From positions 1 to 64,000 of the forward strand of contig NZ_CAKKLP010000015.1 of the NCBI RefSeq assembly GCF_918698085.1: a stretch of 64,000 bases of DNA, in the 5' to 3' direction. The notes under the pieces were generated by a model that was not told the DNA's origin, did no database searches, and saw only the letters and a list, made by a program, of their open reading frames with translations. How positions within the stretch are numbered: the first letter of the stretch is position 1; each line of letters begins with the position of its first letter. The position numbers and the translations under genes were made by a program. Below, piece by piece: positions 1 to 7,481 of the stretch. Source of the DNA: Chryseobacterium sp. Bi04. Lineage in GTDB: Bacteria > Bacteroidota > Bacteroidia > Flavobacteriales > Weeksellaceae.

Positions 1-78
1 CATAAGCGTAATTTTATTCTTTTTAATAATCAATTTAAATAGTTTAAAATTGCATCAGCTATGGCTCGCAATGACCAT

Positions 79-104
79 AAAAATGGCCGGCAAAAGCCGG
101 CCAT
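79..104 (-). terminator. Terminator of the lipoprotein gene
   Basis: A perfect 9-bp stem (ATGGCCGGC / GCCGGCCAT, positions 83-91 and 96-104) with a 4-nt loop lies just past the stop codon of the lipoprotein gene. Read on the minus strand it is followed by TTTTTA. It is very GC-rich for this DNA. Confidence 0.8.
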
Positions 105-111
105 CTCCAAA

Positions 112-696
112 TTATTTATTTACCTCTACATATTGTATTATGGTCTGATTTTTTGGGTTGTAGATAATAGTACTACTGTTTGGGAATCTTTTTAACTTAT
201 AATATTCTATACTTTTGTCATTCTTAATATCTTCTAAAAAACCTGTATCAAAGGTATTTTCAGGAAGGAACTTTGAAATGAAACTTATTTTATCAATAAG
301 GCTTTGCCCATCAATTTTGCGGGCTGCTTTATCTGACTTACTTTCATCCGATGTAGTCTGCCCTTCCAAAAGAGGTAATAAGGCGGCAATGTCTGCCTTA
401 TATTTAAAAATATAACCTTCAGTACCGTTGGGAAATTTGAATCTTTTCCCTTTTTCCGCGGAAACGATACCCGCTCCCGCATTCGGAAAAACTTCACTGA
501 ACTTCACATCCTGAGAGTTTGTGAATGAGTTGATAGATTCGCTGACTGTTTTTTTGACAGTTTCTTCTACTGCCTGCTGGGCTTTCTGCTGTACCGTTTC
601 CGTTGTTTTTTGAACGGTCTGGTCTATTTTTTCTTCAATTTTATTACATGAAACTAATGAAAGAACAGTAATAACTGGCAAAATATACTTCTTCAT
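112..696 (-). CDS. Putative lipoprotein of unknown function
   Basis: This encodes a 194-residue protein of unknown role. The signal peptide MKKYILPVITVLSLVSC ends in a lipobox (LVSC, Cys17), so it is probably a membrane-anchored lipoprotein. Residues about 18-56 are rich in E, K, Q, T and V with heptad-like spacing and may form a helix or coiled coil. The rest has no motif I recognise. The reading frame extends upstream to a TTG at 711, but the ATG at 696 starts a proper signal peptide. It is followed by a strong terminator and looks monocistronic. Confidence 0.75.
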   Translation of the reverse strand: MKKYILPVITVLSLVSCNKIEEKIDQTVQKTTETVQQKAQQAVEETVKKTVSESINSFTNSQDVKFSEVFPNAGAGIVSAEKGKRFKFPNGTEGYIFKYKADIAALLPLLEGQTTSDESKSDKAARKIDGQSLIDKISFISKFLPENTFDTGFLEDIKNDKSIEYYKLKRFPNSSTIIYNPKNQTIIQYVEVNK

Positions 697-833
697 AATT
701 CTAATGATCAATTTCTTTTTTTATTACTATACTTTTCCTTTAACGGAAAGTAGGTAAAGATATTTCAACAAAGGAATAATTTTTTTTTCGGGATCAAAAA
801 TCCTGCTGACAAACTGTTGTCATAACCCGGTCT

Positions 834-841
834 TACCTTTG
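834..841 (+). promoter_or_regulatory. -7 promoter element for the DinB gene
   Basis: TACCTTTG matches the Flavobacteriia -7 consensus TAnnTTTG, 32 nt before the ATG at 874. A TTG at 817-819 is only 14 nt away, so the -33 element is not convincing. Confidence 0.45.
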
Positions 842-873
842 TATCAATAATAACAAACAAAAACCATACAATT

Positions 874-1365
874 ATGACAACTACAGCAACAGCAACAAAA
901 CAATTCATGTCAACTGAGCAATTATTAAAGCACTGGCAGGGCCACAGAAATCTTACAAGAAGAGTTATTGAAGCTTTCCCTGAGAAAGAATTATTTGAAT
1001 TTTCAGTAGGTGGTATGAGACCCTTCGCAAAACTGGCCGTAGAGCTGATCAGTATTGGCGGAGTTGCTTTAAAAGGAATTGTTGAAAAAAATATGGAAGC
1101 TTATAACGAAGAGGGCTTTGTTCCAACAACTAAAGAAGACATCTTAAAGAAATGGGATGAAGAGACAGAAGTAATCAATCATTATTTCGGCCAGATTTCA
1201 GAAGAACGTTTCCAGGAGACTTTCAACTTATTCGGACAATATGAATTCCCGGTATATGAAAACATCCTTTATTTTGTAGACAATGAAATTCACCACCGTG
1301 GCCAGGGATATGTTTATCTGAGAGCTTTAGGAATAGAACCTCCTTTCTTCTGGGAAAGATTTTAA
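874..1365 (+). CDS. DinB family protein
   Basis: A 163-residue protein of the DinB/YfiT four-helix-bundle type, usually metal-binding and linked to thiol or small-molecule transfer, with most members of unknown substrate. What can be seen is the helical layout and the spaced histidines: HWQGHRNL near the N terminus and NEIHHRGQGYVYLRALG near the C terminus, the latter being the characteristic family ending. Length is typical. It stands alone with a -7 box upstream. The WYL regulator encoded convergently downstream could act on it, but nothing in the sequence shows this. Confidence 0.8.
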   Translation: MTTTATATKQFMSTEQLLKHWQGHRNLTRRVIEAFPEKELFEFSVGGMRPFAKLAVELISIGGVALKGIVEKNMEAYNEEGFVPTTKEDILKKWDEETEVINHYFGQISEERFQETFNLFGQYEFPVYENILYFVDNEIHHRGQGYVYLRALGIEPPFFWERF

Positions 1366-1396
1366 TATGCCAGGATACTATTTTATTTTTAAGACT

Positions 1397-1631
1397 GTTT
1401 AAACTAATTAAAAATTGAGTCACCAAAGCTGAGTGAAACGCTATAAACACTTTAGTTATTTTAAGTTTAAAACTGATTGAAAATAAAAGCACACGTAAGC
1501 AAGAAATCTTTGATTTTTTAAAAACTTATGTGAGCTTATTCTCTCAAATTTATTAAACTTAAGTGTTCAAGAAACTTTGTGACTTTGACTACGTCGAATC
1601 TTTGATTTGTGCTAAAATAAAAAGTTTAAAC
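1397..1631. repeat. Dispersed intergenic element, copy A
   Basis: This 235-bp stretch starts with GTTTAAACT and ends with AGTTTAAAC, a terminal inverted repeat. It aligns over its whole length, with substitutions and small gaps, to 24712-24933. Shared words include TTTAAACTAATTAAAAATT, AAACACTTTAGTT, TTTTAAGTTTAAA and TGTGACT. It has no plausible ORF. It fills most of the 350-base gap between the convergent DinB and YafY genes. Confidence 0.75.
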
Positions 1632-1690
1632 GAGTTCTTTAATAAAAATCTTAGTTTCATTTTATAACCATTTCATCTTTTTGCCTATAT

Positions 1691-1718
1691 TAAACCTCAG
1701 CAGTCATGTTGAGGTTTA
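1691..1718 (-). terminator. Hairpin at the end of the YafY gene
   Basis: A 9-bp perfect stem (TAAACCTCA at 1691-1699 and TGAGGTTTA at 1710-1718) with a 10-nt loop overlaps the stop codon of the regulator gene. The following U-run is weak, so termination is only likely. Confidence 0.4.
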
Positions 1719-2669
1719 TTGATGTCTTTCAGTCATTTTCACCAGCAACTCATTGAGTCTTATCCGAAGACTTTCGGGTTCTAAAATGGTAGCATAATCG
1801 GCAAAAGTAATTAGCCATCGGGGAAAGCCGTCATTGATCCATTCTGTTTCAAAAGTCAGCTCGACACCTCTGTCAGTTTCCACCTCTTCAATCAGCCCGT
1901 AATATTTTTTTGAATTGACCAGATGGGACATTATTTTTTTATCTACTAATAGTTTAGCAATAGATTTATTTACATTTGATTTTTTACGGTAATCATTCAC
2001 CTGCCCATACTCCTGCAAAAAAGGAGTTTCTGTCTTGGTAATCTGCAAAATCCTATCTACCCGAAACTGCCTGAAATCTTTTCTCAAGGTACAGAATGCC
2101 ATGATATACCAGAAATTGAATTCAAAGAAGACTCCTACTGTTTCAATGGTTCTGTGGCTCACTTTTGCATCTACCGTTTTATACTCTATAATGAGCTGAG
2201 TTTTCTCTGCAATGCTTTCTAGAATGATCGGAATAACATTTTTCAGAGAATCTTCCGGATGGGCATGAAAATTAAATACATCAATCTGCTTTTCAATATT
2301 CTGAATCAAATTCTTATCTGAATTTCTCAATACAGAACGTAGCTTCTCCATTGCTTTCTGGTAATGGTTTCCCAAGCTCTGATGAGAAAATTTCTGCATC
2401 AGTTTTTCAGCAGTAATAAAACTTAAAACTTCTTCTTTGGTAAACATCACAGGCGGAAGTTTATAACCGTCCATCAGGGAATATCCGTTTCCGGCTTCTC
2501 CTATAATAGGAATTCCGGCATTTTCCAGTGTCTTTACATCACGGTAAATTGTTCTGATGCTGACATCAAATTTTGCTGCCAGGTCCTGCGCCCTTACAAT
2601 AGGTTTAGACTGAAGCTGGGTGAGAATAGCGGTTACCCGGTCTAGTTTTTTAAGATAATGGTCGTTCAT
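1716..2669 (-). CDS. YafY-family transcriptional regulator (HTH + WYL domain)
   Basis: A 317-residue DNA-binding regulator. The N-terminal winged helix (about residues 10-60) shows the recognition segment VSIRTIYRDVKTLENAG. The central WYL-type domain has FWYIMAFCTLRKDFRQFRVD, the variant of the W-Y-L core followed by the R-x-F-R-x-D-R ligand-binding strand. A C-terminal WCX extension follows. Such proteins sense small ligands, and their targets vary. It is divergent from the Crp-like gene with a 95-bp intergenic region, and convergent with the DinB gene. The start is supported by a -7 box 11 nt upstream. Confidence 0.85.
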   Translation of the reverse strand: MNDHYLKKLDRVTAILTQLQSKPIVRAQDLAAKFDVSIRTIYRDVKTLENAGIPIIGEAGNGYSLMDGYKLPPVMFTKEEVLSFITAEKLMQKFSHQSLGNHYQKAMEKLRSVLRNSDKNLIQNIEKQIDVFNFHAHPEDSLKNVIPIILESIAEKTQLIIEYKTVDAKVSHRTIETVGVFFEFNFWYIMAFCTLRKDFRQFRVDRILQITKTETPFLQEYGQVNDYRKKSNVNKSIAKLLVDKKIMSHLVNSKKYYGLIEEVETDRGVELTFETEWINDGFPRWLITFADYATILEPESLRIRLNELLVKMTERHQ

Positions 2670-2679
2670 ATTGCTTCAA

Positions 2680-2687
2680 CAAAGCTA
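2680..2687 (-). promoter_or_regulatory. -7 promoter element for the YafY regulator
   Basis: TAGCTTTG on the minus strand fits TAnnTTTG and lies 10 nt before the ATG at 2669, implying a very short leader. No TTG is at the right distance upstream. Confidence 0.4.
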
Positions 2688-2764
2688 AAATTCTTTTTTG
2701 AGGTATCCCATAAATTATAAGTGCTTTTTTACTAATTTTATTTTTTTCAAACAGACTATTTCTT

Positions 2765-3334
2765 ATGCCCTATACCCAGTTCATCCAGACCATTGAGAAG
2801 ATTTTAAAACCCGAAGAGGAAGTCATAAATGAACTTGTTTCCGGTTTGGAATACAAAATGTACAGAAAAGGAGATTTTCTGTTAAAAGCAGATGAAACCT
2901 GCAGGTATTTTTATTTTATAGAAAAAGGCCTTGTCAAATTATTTTTTGACAATGGTGACAAAGATTTTATCATGACTTTTTTTGCAGAACATGCTTTTTT
3001 TGCAGAATTAAGCGGCTTTCTTACCAGGCAGCCTTCAAAATACATGGTTGTAGCTTTAGAAGATACTGAAATCTTTCGTATACATAAAGATATCATTGAG
3101 AAATTATGCAAAAAATACCACAGTGCAGAAACATTGTTCAGTAAATTGTATTCCAAAGCTCCGGTGAATATGATGGGAAGGATCAGTGAAATGCTGGAAG
3201 ACGACGGCAAAAAGCGTTATCATAATTTTCTGAAACAGAAACCTGACCTTATTCAGCGTATCAGCCTTGGAGATATGGCAGATTATATTGGGATTACCCA
3301 GGTTTCTCTAAGCAGGATCAGAGCCCAAAAATAG
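2765..3334 (+). CDS. Crp/Fnr-type transcriptional regulator
   Basis: A 189-residue regulator with an N-terminal cyclic-nucleotide-binding-like beta-roll (residues about 25-120, KGDFLLKADETCRYFYFIEKG) and a short C-terminal helix-turn-helix (ISLGDMADYIGITQVSLSRI). This short architecture is common in Bacteroidota, where the ligand is usually unknown. It has no Fnr-like cysteine cluster. It is divergent from the WYL regulator and 115 nt upstream of the AhpD-like gene, which it may control. That link is inferred from position only. Confidence 0.85.
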   Translation: MPYTQFIQTIEKILKPEEEVINELVSGLEYKMYRKGDFLLKADETCRYFYFIEKGLVKLFFDNGDKDFIMTFFAEHAFFAELSGFLTRQPSKYMVVALEDTEIFRIHKDIIEKLCKKYHSAETLFSKLYSKAPVNMMGRISEMLEDDGKKRYHNFLKQKPDLIQRISLGDMADYIGITQVSLSRIRAQK

Positions 3335-3413
3335 ATAACAACATTTGGAAATCAATTGTTTTCTTTCCTTACATTATTTATCATTTGTAAAAAAAATCCG
3401 GGAAATTCAGTTC

Positions 3414-3421
3414 TACATTTG
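3414..3421 (+). promoter_or_regulatory. -7 promoter element for the AhpD-like gene
   Basis: TACATTTG fits TAnnTTTG and lies 28 nt before the ATG at 3450. It lies inside the longer reading frame that opens at 3345, so it supports the downstream start. The nearest TTG (3385-3387) is 26 nt away. Confidence 0.5.
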
Positions 3422-3449
3422 TCACATCATTAATCAAAAAACAAATAGT

Positions 3450-3914
3450 ATGTCACAAAGAATCAACGCATTTGCAATGGGGAACAAAGCGATAAATGCA
3501 CTTCACAACATGGGATTTCAGGTACAAAACTCATCATTGGACAACACATTTTTAGAACTCCTTTACTTCAGGGTTTCTCAAATGAACGGATGTGCTTTCT
3601 GCCTGGATATGCATTCCAAAGAATTAAGAGCAAAGGGTGAAACCGAACAGAGAATATTTCTGGTAAATGCCTGGAGAGAATGTTCATTTTATACAGAAAA
3701 AGAAAAAGCCGGGCTACTTTGGGCCGAGTCTTTAACAGCTTTACAGGGTAAAGAAGTTCCTGATGAGGTATTTTCACAAGTAAGTCATTATTTTTCTGAA
3801 ACGGAAATGGTGGATTTAACAATGGCTGTCATTGCCATCAACAGTTACAACAGAATCAATATTGCCTTTGGTGCAGAGGTGGGCACTTATCAGGTTCCTG
3901 AAAAAGCTCATTAA
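3450..3914 (+). CDS. Carboxymuconolactone decarboxylase / AhpD-like protein
   Basis: A 154-residue AhpD-fold protein. The redox motif is CAFCLDMH (Cys48, Cys51, His55 counted from this start), followed by helices typical of the family (LLWAESLTAL, and SYNRINIAFG near the C terminus). Members act as thiol-dependent peroxidase partners or alkylhydroperoxidases. The frame is open back to 3345, but the first 35 residues of that version look non-coding and contain a promoter box, so 3450 is chosen. It directly follows the Crp-like regulator gene. Confidence 0.85.
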   Translation: MSQRINAFAMGNKAINALHNMGFQVQNSSLDNTFLELLYFRVSQMNGCAFCLDMHSKELRAKGETEQRIFLVNAWRECSFYTEKEKAGLLWAESLTALQGKEVPDEVFSQVSHYFSETEMVDLTMAVIAINSYNRINIAFGAEVGTYQVPEKAH

Positions 3915-3927
3915 AAAATGGGTATTG

Positions 3928-3963
3928 AATAGAAAACTTAGCTGTCCGGCTGAGTTTTCTATT
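3928..3963. terminator. Bidirectional terminator
   Basis: A 15-bp stem with one G-U pair (AATAGAAAACTTAGC at 3928-3942, GCTGAGTTTTCTATT at 3949-3963) lies between the convergent AhpD-like and ABC exporter genes. A T-run follows on the plus strand. Confidence 0.7.
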
Positions 3964-5771
3964 TAATTTTCTTTATAAGTATTCACCAGTTTGTCCAGGT
4001 TTAAACTCCTTGCTGAAGCATCAAAAATCTCCCGATAGGTGCCATCTTTACTATAAAGTTCATCATGGGTTCCGTTTTCAACCACCCTTCCCTTTTTCAT
4101 CACATAAATAGTATCCGAATCTAAAATCTGGGATAAAGAATGCGAAATAATAATCACTGTTCTTCCTTCTTTTATGGCATCTAAGGAATTCTTAATCTGT
4201 TCTGTGGCTATTGCATCCAAACTTGCCGTAGGCTCATCCAGAAAGATAATGGGTGGATTTTTAAGAAACAATCTGGCAATAGCAATTCTCTGTTGCTGTC
4301 CTCCTGAAAGCTGGGTGGCATCATGATTATACTGATCCGGAAGATCCATAATCTGCTCATGCAGGTAAGCCTTTTTGGCAGCTTCCTGAATTTCTTTAAG
4401 ATCAGCATTCATATCTCCATAGCGGATGTTGTCTTCAATACTTCCCTGGAAGATATGATTTTTCTGAAGGACCAATCCGAGATCACTTCTCAGAAAAGTA
4501 TTATCAAATTCATTAAGGTTTATAGTATCCAGCAGGATTTCCCCGGAATCCGGGAGGTAAAATTTACACAGAAGATTAATCACTGTAGATTTTCCGGCTC
4601 CGCTTAACCCAACCAAAGCGGTTGTTTTTCCATTCTCAATTTTCATGGATACGTTATGCAAAGCTTTTGTCCCGTTGGGATAGGTAAAATCAACATTTTT
4701 TAATTCAAAAACTCCCTTAATCTTTTTTTCTACAAAATTTCCGTTGGGCTCGGCTTCATGATCGGCATTAAGAATATCAAAATATCCTTCGGCATAGATC
4801 ATGGCATCATTCATATCATCATAAATCCTGTGTAACTGACGGATAGGTGCTGAAACATTATTAAAAAGCATAATATGAAGCATAATAGCCCCAATAGTCA
4901 TCTGCTGATCCAGCACAAGATAAACCGTTAAAAGAATAATCAGAACAACTCCAAACTGCTCAATAAAAGTTTTCATCCCATCATAAATAAAGTTGATCTT
5001 TCTGGTGAACATCTGGCTTTCCATGAGCTGCATCTGCAGATCATACTGCTTTTTACCTTCAAATTTTTCACGGACAAAACTTTTGATCACCATAATGGAA
5101 TTAATCAGATTCAAAAGTCCCGAAGTTTTCTTTTCTCTCTGATTTCTGAGCTGGCGGCGCACTCCACCCAGCTTTTTAGCCTGTAGTGAGCTTATATAAA
5201 AATAAATGGGAACAATGATCGTAGAAACCATTCCTACATATACATTCTGCATGTACATAATAATCAAAGCGATAATAGCATTGGAAAAAAGCGGCAAAAT
5301 ATCTATGAAAAAATTCTGGACCAGCTTTGTTAAACTTTCAATACCGCGGTCAATTCTGATCTGTAATTTTCCGGAATCATGGTTTTCGTCATTAAAATAA
5401 GCAACTTTATAGGTCAAAATCTTATCTATAGCTGACTGTGCGAGAACAGAACTCACATTAATTCTGATCTTTTCCCCATAAAACTTCTGTCCGAAATTGA
5501 TAAAAATATTCAGTAATTCCTTTCCCAGCAAAATAATGGAGATAATGATCAGGATATGAATCCCTTCTGTCATAGGATGTGGAAGATGGGTAAGTTTGGT
5601 CACCTCATCCACAGTATACTTCAGAACGATTGGGTTAACCTGTGCCGCCAGGGCTCCCAAAAAAGTAAGAAACAATGTGCCATAAATCATGGGGCGATAA
5701 GGCCTGATAAATGGAACCAGCTGTTTATAAATCCCAAATAAAGTAACTGTTCTGTTAAAAGGTTTTGCCAT
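3963..5771 (-). CDS. ABC exporter (fused membrane and ATPase domains)
   Basis: A 602-residue half-transporter of the MsbA/multidrug type in the inner membrane. The N-terminal two thirds of the first 330 residues hold six predicted hydrophobic spans. The C-terminal ATPase shows Walker A (GLSGAGKST), signature (LSGGQQQR), Walker B (IIFLDEPTAS) and the H-loop (IISHS). It should work as a homodimer because no partner half is adjacent. The substrate cannot be told from sequence. Its neighbour lptB is separated by a terminator, so it is probably a separate unit. Confidence 0.85.
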   Translation of the reverse strand: MAKPFNRTVTLFGIYKQLVPFIRPYRPMIYGTLFLTFLGALAAQVNPIVLKYTVDEVTKLTHLPHPMTEGIHILIIISIILLGKELLNIFINFGQKFYGEKIRINVSSVLAQSAIDKILTYKVAYFNDENHDSGKLQIRIDRGIESLTKLVQNFFIDILPLFSNAIIALIIMYMQNVYVGMVSTIIVPIYFYISSLQAKKLGGVRRQLRNQREKKTSGLLNLINSIMVIKSFVREKFEGKKQYDLQMQLMESQMFTRKINFIYDGMKTFIEQFGVVLIILLTVYLVLDQQMTIGAIMLHIMLFNNVSAPIRQLHRIYDDMNDAMIYAEGYFDILNADHEAEPNGNFVEKKIKGVFELKNVDFTYPNGTKALHNVSMKIENGKTTALVGLSGAGKSTVINLLCKFYLPDSGEILLDTINLNEFDNTFLRSDLGLVLQKNHIFQGSIEDNIRYGDMNADLKEIQEAAKKAYLHEQIMDLPDQYNHDATQLSGGQQQRIAIARLFLKNPPIIFLDEPTASLDAIATEQIKNSLDAIKEGRTVIIISHSLSQILDSDTIYVMKKGRVVENGTHDELYSKDGTYREIFDASARSLNLDKLVNTYKEN

Positions 5772-5789
5772 AGAAATTATTTAAACTGA

Positions 5790-5823
5790 AAAACGTACCG
5801 TTTCAAGAGAAAAGGTACGTTTT
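5790..5823 (-). terminator. Terminator downstream of lptB
   Basis: A 10-bp stem (AAAACGTACC at 5790-5799 and GGTACGTTTT at 5814-5823) is followed by T residues on the minus strand. The stop codon of the small ORF at 5803-5940 falls in its loop. Confidence 0.65.
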
Positions 5824-5940
5824 ATTATGATTTACAGCAAATAATTCTTTTTTATTCTGAGGTTTCCCGGATTCATTATCCAGAAAAACTTTGCTTCCAG
5901 TTTTACTATTTTCAACAAATTCCCGGATCTTATCCTTCAT
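5803..5940 (-). CDS. Small ORF overlapping the 3' end of lptB
   Basis: This 45-codon ATG frame starts inside the last codons of lptB (ATG at 5940-5938, lptB stop at 5932-5930) in a different frame, the arrangement seen in translationally coupled genes. The product is polar and basic, starts MKDKIREFVENSK, ends NHNKTYLFS, and has no signal peptide or membrane span. Codon choice looks like the neighbouring genes. The stop falls in the loop of the operon terminator. I do not recognise it. It could be a real small protein or a chance frame. Confidence 0.4.
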   Translation of the reverse strand: MKDKIREFVENSKTGSKVFLDNESGKPQNKKELFAVNHNKTYLFS

Positions 5941-6991
5941 ACATATACGTAGTCAGATAATGAAGTTCTGATTTACTTGCCTCTTTAGAATCTGCCTGCG
6001 CCTGTTCTAAAGAGTAGTTGGAATTGATTTCTTTTTTCTGGAAAACAAACGAGTTATTTGCATTTTTATCTACCACTTCATTAAAGATATGCTCAATCTC
6101 AGAATTGGCCAGTGAAGCAAAGCTGATATCTTCAAAACCATACATCATTCTCAGGTCATCAAACTGTTTAAAGTTTTCGTTTACAAATCCCTGGAAATGA
6201 TTTTTTGAATCAAAATTCCCTGCCCAGATATTGTAGGCATATTTTTTCTTTTTCGGTTTGTCTAAAATACTTTGATAAACGAAGTTTTCTCCAAGGTATG
6301 CTTCTCTTACCTGTGGGTCATTGGCAAGATCTTCAGGAAGTCCTTCCTTAAGAATTTTCCCTTCAAACATGATATAAGTTTTGTTGGTAATTGCCAAAGT
6401 CTGCTGTACGTTGTGGTCGGTAATTAAAATTCCGATATTTTTATCAACAAGGCTTCTTACAATTTTCTGAATATCTTCTACCGCAATCGGGTCAACCCCG
6501 GCGAAGGGCTCATCCAAAAGGATAAAATTCGGACTGGTGGCAAGACAACGGGCAATTTCCGTTCTACGTCTTTCTCCTCCGGAAAGAAGGTCTCCTCTGT
6601 TTTTACGAACATGCTGTAAAGAAAATTCTTCGATCAGCTCATCACATTTGATTTGCTGCTCACGTTTTGAAAGCTTGGTCAATTGCAGTACTCCCATAAT
6701 GTTTTCTTCCACGGAAAGTTTTCTGAAAACGGAAGCTTCCTGTGCCAGGTAGCCAATCCCTTTCTGAGCTCTGCGATACATAGCATCAGTGGTGATCTCC
6801 TGTTTATCAAGAAAAATCTTTCCTGAAGTAGGCTTAACCAACCCTACAATCATATAAAACGAAGTGGTTTTTCCGGCTCCGTTCGGACCCAGCAAACCAA
6901 CAATTTCTCCCTGTTGAACCTGTACAGAAACGCCTTTTACAACTTTTTTAGGACCGTATTCTTTGATTAAGTTTTCTCCTCGTAAAATCAT
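5930..6991 (-). CDS. lptB: LPS export ATPase LptB with C-terminal extension
   Basis: The cytoplasmic ATPase of the Lpt lipopolysaccharide transport machine. Walker A is GPNGAGKT (residues 35-42), the signature is LSGGERRR, Walker B is FILLDEPFAGVDP, and the H-loop is ITDHN. The usual LptB ends after the YLGENF motif near residue 238. Here 115 more residues follow, starting with a lysine-rich linker and then a folded-looking segment (YAYNIWAGNFDSKNHF). That extension is not part of normal LptB. The start ATG sits 4 nt after a -7 box. Confidence 0.88.
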   Translation of the reverse strand: MILRGENLIKEYGPKKVVKGVSVQVQQGEIVGLLGPNGAGKTTSFYMIVGLVKPTSGKIFLDKQEITTDAMYRRAQKGIGYLAQEASVFRKLSVEENIMGVLQLTKLSKREQQIKCDELIEEFSLQHVRKNRGDLLSGGERRRTEIARCLATSPNFILLDEPFAGVDPIAVEDIQKIVRSLVDKNIGILITDHNVQQTLAITNKTYIMFEGKILKEGLPEDLANDPQVREAYLGENFVYQSILDKPKKKKYAYNIWAGNFDSKNHFQGFVNENFKQFDDLRMMYGFEDISFASLANSEIEHIFNEVVDKNANNSFVFQKKEINSNYSLEQAQADSKEASKSELHYLTTYMYEG

Positions 6992-6995
6992 AGGG

Positions 6996-7003
6996 CAAAT
7001 ATA
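6996..7003 (-). promoter_or_regulatory. -7 promoter element abutting the lptB start
   Basis: TATATTTG on the minus strand fits TAnnTTTG and ends only 4 nt before the lptB ATG at 6991. A TTG lies 25 nt further upstream, slightly too far. If used, the transcript would be leaderless or nearly so. Confidence 0.4.
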
Positions 7004-7122
7004 TCAAAAATATAAACTCCCTTTATAGCAATATAAACTTATTTACTTTCATATCACTGTAACTTTTTATAATTTCAAACTACTTATATTAAAAAAAATC
7101 AATCGGTTAAAAACATTAGGAA

Positions 7123-7416
7123 ATGGAAAATTACGGCTATACAAAAACAGGAAACACACAAAATCAGCAGAGCAATATCCCCTATCGTTCGGAAAAGAAA
7201 CTTCCAGCGGCTATATTGGGTATCCTTGTAGGGTGGCTAGCTCTCAATAAATTTTATCTGGGGTATACCAAAGAAGGTGTTATTCAGCTCATCCTTAATA
7301 TCGTTACCCTAGGAGCGGCATCTATTATTCCGTTTATAGAAGGTATTTTATATCTTTTTATGAGTGACAAGCAGTTTGATGACACTTACGTATATGGAAA
7401 AAAAGGCTGGTTTTAA
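7123..7416 (+). CDS. TM2 domain-containing membrane protein
   Basis: A 97-residue inner-membrane protein. After a polar, Asn/Gln-rich N terminus (about 30 residues) come two hydrophobic helices of the TM2 type: AAILGILVGWLALNKFYLGY and a second ending in GILYLFMSD. The motif of a short first helix, a G-Y turn and a second helix is diagnostic, but the family's function is unknown. It stands alone and is followed by a terminator shared with hemB. Confidence 0.8.
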   Translation: MENYGYTKTGNTQNQQSNIPYRSEKKLPAAILGILVGWLALNKFYLGYTKEGVIQLILNIVTLGAASIIPFIEGILYLFMSDKQFDDTYVYGKKGWF

Positions 7417-7435
7417 CCGGCTATAACATGATCAT

Positions 7436-7466
7436 AAAAAAAAACACCTCTAGTTGAGGTGTTTTT
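7436..7466. terminator. Bidirectional terminator
   Basis: The stem ACACCTC / GAGGTGT (7444-7450 and 7456-7462) has an A-run on one side and a T-run on the other. It lies between the convergent TM2 gene and hemB. Confidence 0.75.
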
Positions 7467-7481
7467 CATAGTATCTTTTTC

